A stretch of 64,000 bases of DNA, taken from contig CAXXSP010000060.1 in assembly GCA_963676605.2 (NCBI GenBank), positions 1 through 64,000 of the forward strand. The letters run 5' to 3'. This DNA is from SABI01 sp963676605. Lineage in GTDB: Bacteria > Spirochaetota > Spirochaetia > Sphaerochaetales > Sphaerochaetaceae. The position numbers and the translations under genes were made by a program. How positions within the stretch are numbered: position 1 is the stretch's first letter; each line of letters opens with the position of its first letter. The notes under the pieces were generated by a model. That model had not been told where the DNA came from. It saw only the letters and a program-made list of their open reading frames with translations, and did not search any database. Shown here one piece after another: positions 44,901 through 53,475 of this stretch.

Positions 44901-46189
44901 AGCACCGGCTCGAAGGCCTGGATACCGAGGCGGTGGAGGGTCGGTGCACGGTTGAGGAGCACGGGGTGTTCCTTGACCACGTCATCGAGAATTGCCCACA
45001 CCTCGGGGGTTTCCTGCTCAACGAGAGCTTTCGCCTTCTTGATGTTATAGACGATGTCCTTCTGGACGAGTTTCTTCATGATGAAGGGCTTGTAGAGTTC
45101 GAGTGCCATCTTGGAGGGGAGTCCGCACTGATGGAGGCGGAGTTCCGGTCCGACGACGATAACGCTACGGCCCGAGTAGTCAACACGTTTACCCAGGAGG
45201 TTCTGTCTGAATCGTCCCTGCTTACCCTTGAGCATGTCTGAGAGGGATTTGAGGGGACGGTTCGAGGAGCCCTTGACGACTCTCTTCTTCTTGGAGTTGT
45301 CGAAGAGGGCATCCACTGCTTCCTGGAGCATTCTCTTTTCGTTACGGATGATGATATCCGGAGCATGAAGGCTCATCAGACGGGTAAGTCGATTGTTTCT
45401 GTTGATCACTCTTCTGTAGAGGTCATTGAGATCGCTTGTCGCGAATCTTCCTCCGTCAAGCTGCACCATCGGGCGGAGCTCGGGCGGAATGACGGGAATG
45501 ACCGAAAGGATCATCCATTCGGGTCTGTTCTCACTGTCTCGGAAGTTCTCGACTACTTCGATTCTCTTCAACAGTCTCTTATCGACTTTATCTCCCTTGC
45601 TGATCATCAGCTCACGGAGGTCTGCACTGATCGCTTCGAGGTCGAGTCCCTCGAGGAGGATCTTGATTGCTTCGGCACCCATCATGGCGCTGAAGGATTC
45701 ACCCCACTGCTCACGTGCTTCATAGTATTCATCTTCACTCAGCAGCTGCTTCTCTTTGAGATCTGTCTCGCCGTTGCTTATGACGATGTACTTCTCATAG
45801 TAGAGAACAGACTGGAGAGCTGAACGGGGAATATCGAGGAGGAGAGACATCCGTGAGGGGACTGAGCGGTAGTACCAGATGTGTGAGACGGGAGAGGCGA
45901 GGTCGATGTGACCCATTCTCTCACGACGCACCTTGAAGTGGGTGACTTCAACACCACAGCGGTCACAGACGACACCCTTGTAACGGATCGACTTGAACTT
46001 TCCGCAGTAGCATTCCCACTCCTTGGTCGTACCGAAGATCTTCTCACAGAAAAGACCATCGCGTTCTGGACGGAGTGTGCGGTAATTGATTGTCTCCGGC
46101 TTCTTGACTTCACCGTACGACCAGGCCCGAATCTCTTCGGGGCTGGCCAGCTTTATCATGATGTTGTCGAAATCCTGAATTTCTTTCAT
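41918..46189 (-). CDS. rpoC: RNA polymerase beta' subunit
   Basis: 1423 residues. Zinc-binding CYCGKFKSIRYKGVVCDRCG near residue 60, the catalytic metal site NADFDGDQMAVHVP near residue 450, the trigger-loop/bridge-helix region GARGSKTQIRQLGGMRGLM, the second zinc site CEAQHGVCRKCYGRN, and the C-terminal GKNVIIGHLIPAGTG-like block. The tail is long and acidic (MDVELTEEYISEGETDSEDD). It starts 10 bases after rpoB. Confidence 0.98.
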   Translation of the reverse strand: MKEIQDFDNIMIKLASPEEIRAWSYGEVKKPETINYRTLRPERDGLFCEKIFGTTKEWECYCGKFKSIRYKGVVCDRCGVEVTHFKVRRERMGHIDLASPVSHIWYYRSVPSRMSLLLDIPRSALQSVLYYEKYIVISNGETDLKEKQLLSEDEYYEAREQWGESFSAMMGAEAIKILLEGLDLEAISADLRELMISKGDKVDKRLLKRIEVVENFRDSENRPEWMILSVIPVIPPELRPMVQLDGGRFATSDLNDLYRRVINRNNRLTRLMSLHAPDIIIRNEKRMLQEAVDALFDNSKKKRVVKGSSNRPLKSLSDMLKGKQGRFRQNLLGKRVDYSGRSVIVVGPELRLHQCGLPSKMALELYKPFIMKKLVQKDIVYNIKKAKALVEQETPEVWAILDDVVKEHPVLLNRAPTLHRLGIQAFEPVLVDGKAIKLHPLVCHAYNADFDGDQMAVHVPLTQAAQIECWTLMLSPNNLLDPANGKPIVFPSQDMVMGINYLTREMNGAVGEGKYYDNLDEIQMAIEAGSVSYNAKIRYRLAGGEVIETTPGRVIFNSKMPEVIDFQNITFGDKELKKLVGSVIQDQKSSIAVQMLDSIKDLGFKYATLFGATIGLSDMIIPDTKYELVAEADKRQNEIREQYQQGHITQDERYNRVVEIWSKTTEDISNSLMDELKRSQNGFNPLFLMADSGARGSKTQIRQLGGMRGLMAKPSGDIIEFPIRSNFKEGLSIIEFYISTNGARKGLADTALKTAEAGYLTRRLVDIAQDVVINEDDCGTINGIERTAMRDGDEVVESLADRIVGRYTLEKVIHPATGELILDVNEEITAVKALEIENSGIEKVLIRTVLTCEAQHGVCRKCYGRNLATNRPVDIGEAVGIIAAQSIGQPGTQLTMRTFHVGGTATSSSEENRVVFNYPIYASSLTGSIVETEEGERVFTRKGHLYYSKVLESFDKKSFKELIVAEGDTVAVGTPLYVNAAGETVKSDIIGSVKVDADGTLLILAQEQRIEVRSGSQLKLTVPAFVESNTAIALFDPFSEPIIAEQDGKVEFIDIKLGTTLKEEINVETGSVEKKITEHVSETLQPRIAIVGDDGETKALYFLPASSYLSVDDGRMIRKGHILAKILKESVKTKDITGGLPRVGELFEARKPRNPAVLAQVDGTVHFGAVAKGKRSVIVEDDFGSEYKHQVPMSKHMLVRDGDRVEAAERLCDGPIAPHDILEILGENALQSFLLDEVQEVYRLQGVDINDKHLGVVVRQMLRKVEVIAVGDTVFIQGQQVDKYRFHEENARVLAQGGQPADAKPMLLGITRASLSIDSFISAASFQETTKVLTNAAIAGSRDVLRGLKENVIIGHLIPAGTGMKRYRTIKVKEENPVDLESQVESLMESRKHEADDDFDEMDVELTEEYISEGETDSEDDDE

Positions 46190-46199
46190 CCGAATTCTC

Positions 46200-49100
46200 C
46201 TAGTTATTCGAGTCGCGCTTGTTGATCAACTCTTCATCACGCTCAGTAAGGGGGACCTGTCTACCCTTTGAATCATAGACAGACATATTGAGCGCCAGGC
46301 CGCGAACTTCCTGGATCAGAACATTGAAGGCTTCAGGCATACCGGCATTTGTTGCGGGTTCACCCTTCACGATACTTTCATAGATCTTCACTCTTCCGTT
46401 CATGTCATCACTCTTGATGGTGAGCAGTTCCTGAAGGGTATTGGCAGCGCCGTACGCTTCAAGGGCCCAGACTTCCATTTCTCCGAGTCTCTGACCACCG
46501 AACTGAGCCTTACCACCGAGAGGCTGCTGGGTGACCAGCGAGTAGGGACCGGTGGAACGGGCATGCATCTTGTCATCGACAAGGTGATGGAGCTTCAGGT
46601 AGTAGATGTATCCGCAGAAGACGGGGTTCACGAAGGGAACACCGGTTCTTCCGTCATAGAGGGTGGTCTTGCTTGTCTCAGGGAGACCGGCTTCGACCAT
46701 CTTCGCCTGAATCTGATCCATCGATGCACTCTGGAAGACGGGAGAGGAGTACCACTCACCGAGCTTCTTGCCTGCCCAGGCGAGCTGGGTTTCCATCAGC
46801 TGCCCGATATTCATTCGAGACGGAACGCCGAGCGGGTTCAGACAGACGTCAAGCGGAGTACCGTCAGCCATGTACGGCATATCCTCTTCAGGGAGAACAC
46901 GGGCGACAACACCCTTGTTTCCGTGACGTCCTGCCATCTTGTCACCCTGTCTCAGCTTACGCTTGACAGCGATGAGCACCTTGACGACTTCATCAACACC
47001 GGGGGAAAGCTCATCTCCCTCGCTTCGCTTGAGACGCTGGATGTCGATAACCGTTCCCTCGGTACCGTGGGGAACCTTGAGTGAGGTGTCTCTGACTTCC
47101 TTCGCCTTCTCACCGAAGATCGAGTTGAGGAGCTTGAACTCGGGAGTCGTATCGCTCTCGCTCTTCGGAGTCACCTTACCGACAAGGATGTTTCCGGGGC
47201 GGACGACTGTACCGACGCGGATGATACCATCCTCATCGAGCTGCTCGAGGTTCTTCTCGCTCGTGTTCGGGATATCACGTGTGAGCTTCTCGGGTCCGAG
47301 CTTGGTCTCGCGGATATCGGTGACGAACTCCTTGATATGGATCGAGGTGTAGATATCTTCCTTGACTACTCTCTCACTGATAAGAACAGCATCCTCGTAG
47401 TTGTATCCGTCCCAGGGAACGAATCCACAGAGGATATTACGTCCGAGAGCGAGTTCACCCTTCTCGGTTGCAGGACCGTCTGCAAGGACTGCGCCTGCGG
47501 GAACCTTCTGGCCGGCCTCTACGATCGGCTTCTGGTTGAAACAGGTGTCCTGGTTGGTCCGTTCGAACTTCTGAACAGTGTAGACATCGACTTCACCTTC
47601 TATGGAAGGATTATCGGGAGTGATCTCGACACGGGTCGAGGAGACGTAGGAGACAACTCCCGCCCTCTTCGACTTGATGAGAACACCGGAGTCATATGCT
47701 GTCTTTCCTTCCATACCGGTACCCACGACAGGGGTCTCGGGGAAGAGGAGAGGAACAGCCTGACGCTGCATGTTCGATCCCATGAGAGCACGGTTCGCAT
47801 CGTCGTGCTCGAGGAACGGGATAAGAGATGCGGCGACTGAGATAACCTGCATCGGGGAGATGTCCATGTATTTGACGTCCTTGACCGAACGGGTGGTGTA
47901 GTCTCCGCTTCTTCTCACCGGTACTTCCGGATCGACGAAGGATCCGTCTTCCCTGATCTCTGCATTACCCTGAGCGATGAAGTATTTCTCTTCGTCGTTG
48001 GCATCGAGGTAGCGGTAGTTCTTGCTTACCACACCGTCGATGACCTTCCGGTAGGGAGACTCGAGGAAGCCGTGCTTGTTGACTCTCGTATAGTTTGCCA
48101 GCGAGACGATAAGACCGATGTTCGGTCCTTCAGGAGTCTCGATGGGACACATTCTTCCGTAGTGCGTGTAGTGAACGTCACGAACTTCGAAGCTTGCTCT
48201 GTCACGTGAAAGACCGCCTGGTCCGAGAGCGTTGAGTCGTCTCTTGTGAGTCAGCTCGGCGAGCGGGTTGACCTGGTCCATGAACTGGGACAGCTGGGAT
48301 GAACCGAAGAACTCCTTGATGGCGGAAACGATCGGCTTGTTGCTGATCAGGTCATGGGGACGTACCTGATTGGTCTCGAGGTTCATTCTCTCTCTGGCGA
48401 TTCTCTCCATGCGGGCGAAAGCTGCGCTCAGCTGGTTCTGCAGGAGCTCACCGACACTTCTCACACGGCGGTTACCGAGGTGGTCGATATCATCGACGTT
48501 CTCTTCACCGATATAGACCTTGAGCAGGAAGCCCATGGTGTTGACGATATCCTGAGGAGTGAGGACCGTAAGGTCTGTGCTTGCCTCTTCGTCGTCAAGT
48601 TCCTCGTCGGTACCGAACTTCTTGTTGAACTTATAGCGTCCGACATTGCCCAGGTCGTAGCGGCGGGAGGAGAAGAACATATCGGGGAGATCCTTCTCGG
48701 CTCTCTCGATAGCGATCATCTCACCGGGCTGGAGCACGGCATAGATGGGAGAGAGGACGTCTTCCTTGGTAGGCTCGTCGTTCCCTTCCTGAGTATATTT
48801 CGCATCCTCGACATCGAGACAGTTGATGATGGCGCGGGAGTGGAGTGAGTCGGGGTGATTTTCATCGATCACCTCGATGCTCTTGATTCCGTCCATGACA
48901 AGTGCTTCGATGTAGGCGGGAGAAAGCTCATCACCGGCTCTCAGGAGCTTGGGTGCATTCTTTCCGCCCTTGGTGGAATAGATATCCTTATACGAGATCG
49001 ATCCGACAAGATCGTTGTTCGCACTCGCATCCTCGCTCAGCTCAACTGTGCGGGAGAGATAGAATGCTTCGACGATCTTTTCGCGGGTATCAACGCCGAT

Positions 49101-49721
49101 GGCGCGGAGGAAAAGGGTTCCCAGGATCTTCTTCTTCCTGTCCACCTTCGCATAGATCAGGTTTCTTCTCTTGTCATCGATCTCGAACTCGAGCCAGGAG
49201 CCGCGGTACGGGATGATACGGGAAGAGTAGACACCTTTATCGTTGCTGAAGATGACACCGGGAGAACGGTGAATCTGTGATACGACAACACGTTCGGCAC
49301 CATTGATGATGAAGGTACCTCTGTCTGTCATAAGGGGAATGTCACCGAAGTAGATCTCTTTCTCTCTCAGTTCTCCGGTTGCAGAGAAATAGAGGGAGAT
49401 AGTCGCCTTGATCTGGGCAGAATAGGTGCGTCCCTTCCGTTTGCATTCGAGTTCCGAGAATTTGATGTTGTCGAGGTCGACGGTGTAGGAGCCGAAGTTG
49501 AGAGTCATCTCTCCATTCGGGCTCTCGATCGGGAACGTCGAGCGGAAGACCTGTTCAAGGCCGCTGGTGGTATCCAATTCCTGACCACTGTAGACACGGC
49601 CAAGCTGAAGGAACCGCTCGTATGATTCAAGCTGAATTCCTACGAGGTTCGGTAACTCACAGACGGTATCATAGTGGGCTCCAACATATGTTCTATTGAT
49701 TGAATTGCCTTTGGCAACCAT
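46200..49721 (-). CDS. rpoB: RNA polymerase beta subunit
   Basis: 1173 residues, the shorter beta lacking some lineage-specific insertions. The rifampicin-binding region reads FFGSSQLSQFMDQVNPLAEL then THKRRLNALGPGGLSRDRA. The asparagine-leucine position equivalent to E. coli S531 lies in RRLNALGPGG, so this cluster has N instead of the common S; many spirochaetes are naturally rifampicin resistant with an N here. The C-terminal ends with GKAQFGGQRLGEMEVWALEAY. Confidence 0.98.
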   Translation of the reverse strand: MVAKGNSINRTYVGAHYDTVCELPNLVGIQLESYERFLQLGRVYSGQELDTTSGLEQVFRSTFPIESPNGEMTLNFGSYTVDLDNIKFSELECKRKGRTYSAQIKATISLYFSATGELREKEIYFGDIPLMTDRGTFIINGAERVVVSQIHRSPGVIFSNDKGVYSSRIIPYRGSWLEFEIDDKRRNLIYAKVDRKKKILGTLFLRAIGVDTREKIVEAFYLSRTVELSEDASANNDLVGSISYKDIYSTKGGKNAPKLLRAGDELSPAYIEALVMDGIKSIEVIDENHPDSLHSRAIINCLDVEDAKYTQEGNDEPTKEDVLSPIYAVLQPGEMIAIERAEKDLPDMFFSSRRYDLGNVGRYKFNKKFGTDEELDDEEASTDLTVLTPQDIVNTMGFLLKVYIGEENVDDIDHLGNRRVRSVGELLQNQLSAAFARMERIARERMNLETNQVRPHDLISNKPIVSAIKEFFGSSQLSQFMDQVNPLAELTHKRRLNALGPGGLSRDRASFEVRDVHYTHYGRMCPIETPEGPNIGLIVSLANYTRVNKHGFLESPYRKVIDGVVSKNYRYLDANDEEKYFIAQGNAEIREDGSFVDPEVPVRRSGDYTTRSVKDVKYMDISPMQVISVAASLIPFLEHDDANRALMGSNMQRQAVPLLFPETPVVGTGMEGKTAYDSGVLIKSKRAGVVSYVSSTRVEITPDNPSIEGEVDVYTVQKFERTNQDTCFNQKPIVEAGQKVPAGAVLADGPATEKGELALGRNILCGFVPWDGYNYEDAVLISERVVKEDIYTSIHIKEFVTDIRETKLGPEKLTRDIPNTSEKNLEQLDEDGIIRVGTVVRPGNILVGKVTPKSESDTTPEFKLLNSIFGEKAKEVRDTSLKVPHGTEGTVIDIQRLKRSEGDELSPGVDEVVKVLIAVKRKLRQGDKMAGRHGNKGVVARVLPEEDMPYMADGTPLDVCLNPLGVPSRMNIGQLMETQLAWAGKKLGEWYSSPVFQSASMDQIQAKMVEAGLPETSKTTLYDGRTGVPFVNPVFCGYIYYLKLHHLVDDKMHARSTGPYSLVTQQPLGGKAQFGGQRLGEMEVWALEAYGAANTLQELLTIKSDDMNGRVKIYESIVKGEPATNAGMPEAFNVLIQEVRGLALNMSVYDSKGRQVPLTERDEELINKRDSNN

Positions 49722-49797
49722 TGTTACCCTCCAAAGGTCGGATCTTGTACATCCCTCCGGTTACCCGGAAGAACTTTTCCGATAGATTGACACGAGT

Positions 49798-49844
49798 AGC
49801 CACCGGAACTATTTCCGGCGGCTCCTCTACGGGCCCTAGGCCCG
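49798..49844 (-). promoter_or_regulatory. Two tandem hairpins in the rplL-rpoB gap
   Basis: An 11-bp stem with a four-base loop (AGCCGCCGGAA with TTCCGGTGGCT, 49798-49823) and a GC-rich perfect inverted repeat CGGGCC-TAG-GGCCCG (49830-49844) lie between rplL and rpoB. The same location in E. coli holds an attenuator and an RNase III site that set lower rpoBC expression; a similar role is inferred. Confidence 0.6.
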
Positions 49845-49869
49845 ACTACTATATGTGAAAGAACGCGTC

Positions 49870-50253
49870 TTATTTAACTTCAATAGTAGCGCCTGCAGCT
49901 TCAAGCTTCTCCTTCATGGATGCAGCGTCTTCCTTAGAGACTGCTTCCTTGATGGTTCCACCAGCTGATACGAGGTCCTTAGCTTCCTTCAGGCCGAGAC
50001 CTGTGATAGCACGGACTTCCTTGATGACAGGAATGGGCTTAGCACCTTCTGCGAGACCGGTAAGAACAACGTCGAACTCTGTCTGCTCTTCAACTTCCTC
50101 TGCTGCTGCTGCGCCTGCTGCGCCTGCTGCTGCAACGGGTGCTGCTGCGGTTACACCGAACTTCTCTTCCATTGCTGAAATGAGTTCTGAGATTTCCATC
50201 ACTGTCATGCCTGCGATTGCTTCGAGCATGTCTTCTTTTGAAATTGTAGCCAT
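49870..50253 (-). CDS. rplL: 50S ribosomal protein L7/L12
   Basis: 127 residues: N-terminal dimerisation helices (MTVMEISELISAMEEKFGV), an Ala-rich hinge (AAAGAAGAAAAEE), and the C-terminal factor-binding domain with IKEVRAITGLGLKEAKDLV. L12 recruits EF-Tu and EF-G to the ribosome. Normal length. Confidence 0.97.
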   Translation of the reverse strand: MATISKEDMLEAIAGMTVMEISELISAMEEKFGVTAAAPVAAAGAAGAAAAEEVEEQTEFDVVLTGLAEGAKPIPVIKEVRAITGLGLKEAKDLVSAGGTIKEAVSKEDAASMKEKLEAAGATIEVK

Positions 50254-50319
50254 ATTATCTTCTCCTTATTAACTACACGGTAATAGCAGGTCTACGTCTA
50301 TACGAAGACTAATACCGTT

Positions 50320-50829
50320 TTATTCTGCTTCTGTTTTTGCGTCGACGATAGCCTGCAGTGTGCGTGCGAGCTTGTTCATCGGTGCTCTCATGGTTCCCAT
50401 CAGGCTTGCGATAAGTTCAAGTCTGGTCGGGAGCTTGCTGTATGCGATAAGTGCGTCTTTGTCGTAGAGTTCACCTGCAAGGATAGCGCCCTTGATATCA
50501 ATGGGAGCGTCCTTGGCGAAAGCGACGATAGCCTTGGAGACGGCGTTCGATGCATCCTCACCCTTGGTGAGAGCAACGGCGGTCGGTCCGACGAGCTTAT
50601 CTTCATAGCCTTCCTGCTTGAGTTCACCCAGTGCGAGCTTTGCAAACCGGTTCTTGACGACGCGGTAGGCGGACTCACTCTTTCTGAGTTCGCTTCTCAG
50701 GTTTGTGATCTGTTCAACAGTCATGCCTCTGTAGTCGGTGAAAATGAATCCATCGTATCCGGAGAACTCGGAGGTCATCTCCTTGACTGCATCAACTTTA
50801 TACTGTGCTTTTCTTGTCTCGTATGCCAT
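50320..50829 (-). CDS. rplJ: 50S ribosomal protein L10
   Basis: 169 residues: SGYDGFIFTDYRGMTVEQIT, SAYRVVKNRFAKLAL and the C-terminal helix that carries L7/L12 dimers (MNKLARTLQAIVDAKTE). It follows rplA by 10 bases; a 66-base gap separates it from rplL. Confidence 0.96.
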   Translation of the reverse strand: MAYETRKAQYKVDAVKEMTSEFSGYDGFIFTDYRGMTVEQITNLRSELRKSESAYRVVKNRFAKLALGELKQEGYEDKLVGPTAVALTKGEDASNAVSKAIVAFAKDAPIDIKGAILAGELYDKDALIAYSKLPTRLELIASLMGTMRAPMNKLARTLQAIVDAKTEAE

Positions 50830-50839
50830 ATCTTACCTC

Positions 50840-51517
50840 CTAGTTCTCTTTGGTAGAGACCATGACACCAGGGCCCATGGTAGAGCTGAGCGAGATGCTC
50901 TTCAGGAATTCACCCTTGGCATCGGCAGGCTTTCTCTTAAGGACTTCAGAAAGGACGATGTGAGCGTTCTCTGCAATCTTGTCGGCATCCATCGATACCT
51001 TACCGACTGCGAGGTGAACAACACCGGTCTTGTCGCTTCTGAATTCGACTCTTCCCTTCTTCAGCTCTGCGAGAGCTCCCTTGATATCGAACGTGACAGT
51101 CTGAGTCTTCGGGTTCGGCATGAGACCGCGACGTCCAAGGATAGGACCGAGACGACCAACGTCTTTCATCATATCGGGAGTAGCGACTGCAACGTCAAAA
51201 TCCATCCAACCGCCGCGAATCTTTTCGACGAGGTCGGTGTCACCGACGTAGGCTGCGCCTGCTTCCTTTGCTTCCTCTGCCTTTTCACCCTTGGCGAAAA
51301 CAAGCACCTTCTTCTCTGCTGAGAACTGGTTGGGAAGGACAACGGTGTCACGGACTGACTGGCTCTTCTTGAGTGCGAGGTTCATGGACATCTCAACTGT
51401 CTCATCGAACTTGGCAAATGCAACTTTCTTCACGAGATCAGCTGCTTCCACGAAGGTGAGAAGCTGGGTCTTGTCGACCTGAGCTGCAGCTGCTGCGTAT
51501 TTCTTGCCTCTTTTCAT
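50840..51517 (-). CDS. rplA: 50S ribosomal protein L1
   Basis: 225 residues: AKFDETVEMSMNLALKKSQS, VGRLGPILGRRGLMPNPKTQ and the C-terminal SISLSSTMGPGVMV. L1 forms the mobile stalk at the E site and represses its own operon in E. coli. The start overlaps the rplK stop by one base (TAATG). Confidence 0.97.
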   Translation of the reverse strand: MKRGKKYAAAAAQVDKTQLLTFVEAADLVKKVAFAKFDETVEMSMNLALKKSQSVRDTVVLPNQFSAEKKVLVFAKGEKAEEAKEAGAAYVGDTDLVEKIRGGWMDFDVAVATPDMMKDVGRLGPILGRRGLMPNPKTQTVTFDIKGALAELKKGRVEFRSDKTGVVHLAVGKVSMDADKIAENAHIVLSEVLKRKPADAKGEFLKSISLSSTMGPGVMVSTKEN

Positions 51518-51951
51518 TACTTGGCCTCCACTTCAACACCCATGGAACGAGCGGTACCTGCAATGATCTTCTTTGCAGCGTCGATGTCGTTGGCGTTCAG
51601 GTCTTCGAACTTGGTCTGAGCGATCTCAGTGATCTGAGCGTCAGTGATCTTCGCAACCTTCTGAGTGTGGGGAACTCCGCTTCCGCTTGCGATACCACAT
51701 GCCTTCTTGATAAGAACGGCGGCGGGAGGAGTCTTGAGGATGAATGTAAAGGACCGGTCTGCATAGACGGTGATTACAACGGGGATAGTAAGTCCGGGCT
51801 CGAAGTTCTTTGACTTGTCATTGAACTGCTGGACAAACTGGGGTGCGCTTACTCCGTGAGGACCGAGAGCCGGACCGATCGGGGGCGCAGGGGTGGCCTT
51901 CTGGGCCGGACACTGCAGCTTGATCTGTGCAGTAACCTTTTTCTTTGCCAT
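51517..51951 (-). CDS. rplK: 50S ribosomal protein L11
   Basis: 144 residues: KLQCPAQKATPAPPIGPALG, the proline-rich helix for factor binding, and TFILKTPPAAVLIKKACGI. L11 forms the GTPase-associated centre with L10. Normal length. Coupled to rplA. Confidence 0.97.
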   Translation of the reverse strand: MAKKKVTAQIKLQCPAQKATPAPPIGPALGPHGVSAPQFVQQFNDKSKNFEPGLTIPVVITVYADRSFTFILKTPPAAVLIKKACGIASGSGVPHTQKVAKITDAQITEIAQTKFEDLNANDIDAAKKIIAGTARSMGVEVEAK

Positions 51952-52003
51952 GGTTTTTCTCCTTACGTGTACTCCGTAAAAAACGTGTCACGTTGGTATT
52001 AAC

Positions 52004-52047
52004 GCCTATCAACGATAGGCTCCCACCTAACGCTCAACGAGCGTAGG
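52004..52047 (-). promoter_or_regulatory. Paired hairpins in the rplK leader
   Basis: Two short perfect hairpins lie in the 118-base nusG-rplK gap: GCCTATC/GATAGGC (52004-52020) and ACGCTC/GAGCGT, extended by CCT/AGG (52026-52047). Their loops share GTTG/AACG. A further ACGTG-A-CACGT palindrome followed by T6 occurs at about 51981-51994. They may form the L1 target site or an attenuator; not proven. Confidence 0.5.
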
Positions 52048-52069
52048 AAGAATTATATGTGCAAGAAGG

Positions 52070-52627
52070 TCAGACCTTCTCGACTTGTAAAAAATCAACT
52101 TCGACCGGAGTACTTCTTCCGAAGATTCCGACCAGTACGCGAAGTTTCGCCTTCTCGAGGTTGACCTCTTCGACGACACCTGTGAAGGTTTCGAACGGTC
52201 CCTCGATAACTTTGACATGCTCGCCGACACTGAATGTCTGTTTCGGACGGAGCACTTTCTCGCTCTGAATCTCACCGGTCTTCTGAAGGATGCCCTTCAG
52301 TTCATCGGGAGAAAGGGGAACAGGTTTCTTACCCGGCTGGATTCCGACAAATCCCGTCACTCCCTGGATTCTTCTGATCTGGGAGCAGAAGCCCTCCCAC
52401 ATGTGCTGGGGCAGATCCATCTGTACGAGGATGTAGGAGGGAAGGATCTTTCTCTTGATCGTCTTCTTCACTCCGTCCTTGACCTCAACCACTTCTTCAG
52501 TGGGGACTTTTACATCAAGAACGACCTCAGCGAACGTGAGGTCTGTTTCCATGATCTTACGGATTGTCTTTTCAATCTTCATCTCATACCCTGAATAGGT
52601 ATGGACGACGTACCAACCTTTTGCCAT
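52070..52627 (-). CDS. nusG: Transcription elongation/antitermination factor NusG
   Basis: 185 residues. NGN domain: KGWYVVHTYSGYEMKIEKTI and PSYILVQMDLPQHMWEGF; C-terminal KOW domain: VGEHVKVIEGPFETFTGVVE. NusG binds beta' and couples with S10 or Rho. It follows secE by eight bases. Confidence 0.97.
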   Translation of the reverse strand: MAKGWYVVHTYSGYEMKIEKTIRKIMETDLTFAEVVLDVKVPTEEVVEVKDGVKKTIKRKILPSYILVQMDLPQHMWEGFCSQIRRIQGVTGFVGIQPGKKPVPLSPDELKGILQKTGEIQSEKVLRPKQTFSVGEHVKVIEGPFETFTGVVEEVNLEKAKLRVLVGIFGRSTPVEVDFLQVEKV

Positions 52628-52635
52628 GAGGACTC

Positions 52636-52815
52636 CTAGAACAGCAGATCGACACCCTGGACAAGAAGGAAGTCAATGAGTCCAAGGATGAGTGCGAACA
52701 CAGCAGTTGAAATGAGCACAACCTTGGTGGATGCAAGGACTTCGTCCTTACCGGGCCAGACTACTTTCTTGAGTTCGAGTCTGACTTCCTTGAAATACTG
52801 TATAATCTTTTTCAT
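52636..52815 (-). CDS. secE: Preprotein translocase subunit SecE
   Basis: 59 residues in the short single-membrane-helix form: FKEVRLELKKVVWPGKDEVL, the conserved amphipathic helix, and the membrane segment VVLISTAVFALILGLIDFLL. The ATG at 52815 has AAGGA upstream; an upstream TTG (52821) would add two residues. It is the partner of SecY at 460-1779. Confidence 0.95.
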   Translation of the reverse strand: MKKIIQYFKEVRLELKKVVWPGKDEVLASTKVVLISTAVFALILGLIDFLLVQGVDLLF

Positions 52816-52845
52816 CTGCAATTTCCTTATCTACAAGAGGTCAAC

Positions 52846-52918
52846 AGGTCAGGAAGGACTCGAACCTTCAACATTCGGTTTTGGAGACCGACGCTCTAGC
52901 CATTGGAGCTACTGACCT
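52846..52918 (-). tRNA. tRNA-Trp (CCA)
   Basis: 73 bases folding as a complete cloverleaf: acceptor AGGTCAG/CTGACCT, D-stem GCTC/GAGC, anticodon stem TCGGT/ACCGA with loop CTCCAAA (anticodon CCA), T-arm GAAGG-TTCGAGT-CCTTC. CCA end not encoded. Lies between rpmG and secE, a placement shared with many bacteria. Confidence 0.96.
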
Positions 52919-52943
52919 GTCCACCTCTTGTATAGAGGGAGAC

Positions 52944-53120
52944 TTATTTTACTTTCGTCTCGCGGTGAAGCGTGTGCTTTCTTTCGAACGGACAGTACTT
53001 GTTCAGTTCAAGTTTTCCCGGTGTGTTACGGCGGTTCTTTTCTGTCGTATAGTTTTTCTGCTTACACTCTGTGCACTGGAGAGCGATCTTTTCGACCGGA
53101 CCCTTTTTCTTGCTAGCCAT
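52944..53120 (-). CDS. rpmG: 50S ribosomal protein L33, zinc-binding type
   Basis: 58 residues from the ATG at 53120, MASKKKGPVEKIALQCTECK. It has a CxxC pair (C16, C19) but only a single later cysteine (C43) in NKYCPFERKHT, so the second zinc knuckle is CxxH-like or incomplete. The basic NYTTEKNRRNTPGKLELNKY block identifies L33. A longer open frame upstream is not part of the gene, since it runs through tRNA-Thr. Confidence 0.95.
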   Translation of the reverse strand: MASKKKGPVEKIALQCTECKQKNYTTEKNRRNTPGKLELNKYCPFERKHTLHRETKVK

Positions 53121-53170
53121 GATAAAACTCCTGCATATATATCGTACAATTATGCTCAAAAAAAGAGAAG

Positions 53171-53243
53171 AGCCCTCGACCGGATTTGAACCGGTGACCC
53201 CCACCTTACCATGGTGGTGCTCTGCCAGCTGAGCTACAAGGGC
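53171..53243 (-). tRNA. tRNA-Thr (GGT)
   Basis: 73 bases: acceptor GCCCTTG/CGAGGGC, D-stem GCTC/GAGC, anticodon stem CCACC/GGTGG with loop ATGGTAA (anticodon GGT), T-arm ACCGG-TTCAAAT-CCGGT. First gene of the rpmG-secE-nusG-rpoBC transcript. CCA end not encoded. Confidence 0.96.
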
Positions 53244-53296
53244 ACTACAGTTTACTGAGTCATGGAGGTGAACCCCCGTAAACTCAAGCAGAACAC

Positions 53297-53325
53297 AACA
53301 TAGCAAATCAGGAGAGGTGTGTCAA
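53297..53325 (-). promoter_or_regulatory. Promoter of the tRNA-Thr/rpmG/secE/nusG/rpl/rpoBC unit
   Basis: Minus-strand TTGACA (53325-53320), 17-base spacer, TATGTT (53302-53297). Predicted start near 53290, about 47 bases before mature tRNA-Thr. 53326-53475 contains no gene I can see. Confidence 0.78.
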
Positions 53326-53475
53326 TCACTTCTCTATCAAGTTTATACGAAAGTAAGTAGTGAGCCTAACTAAAGGCCCGATGTACAGATAATATCCTCA
53401 ATACCGGTGCACACGCAAGGGAAGGCTGCTCTTACAGGAGGAGAAAATCGCACATTCTTTTCTCGGGCGTCCCAA

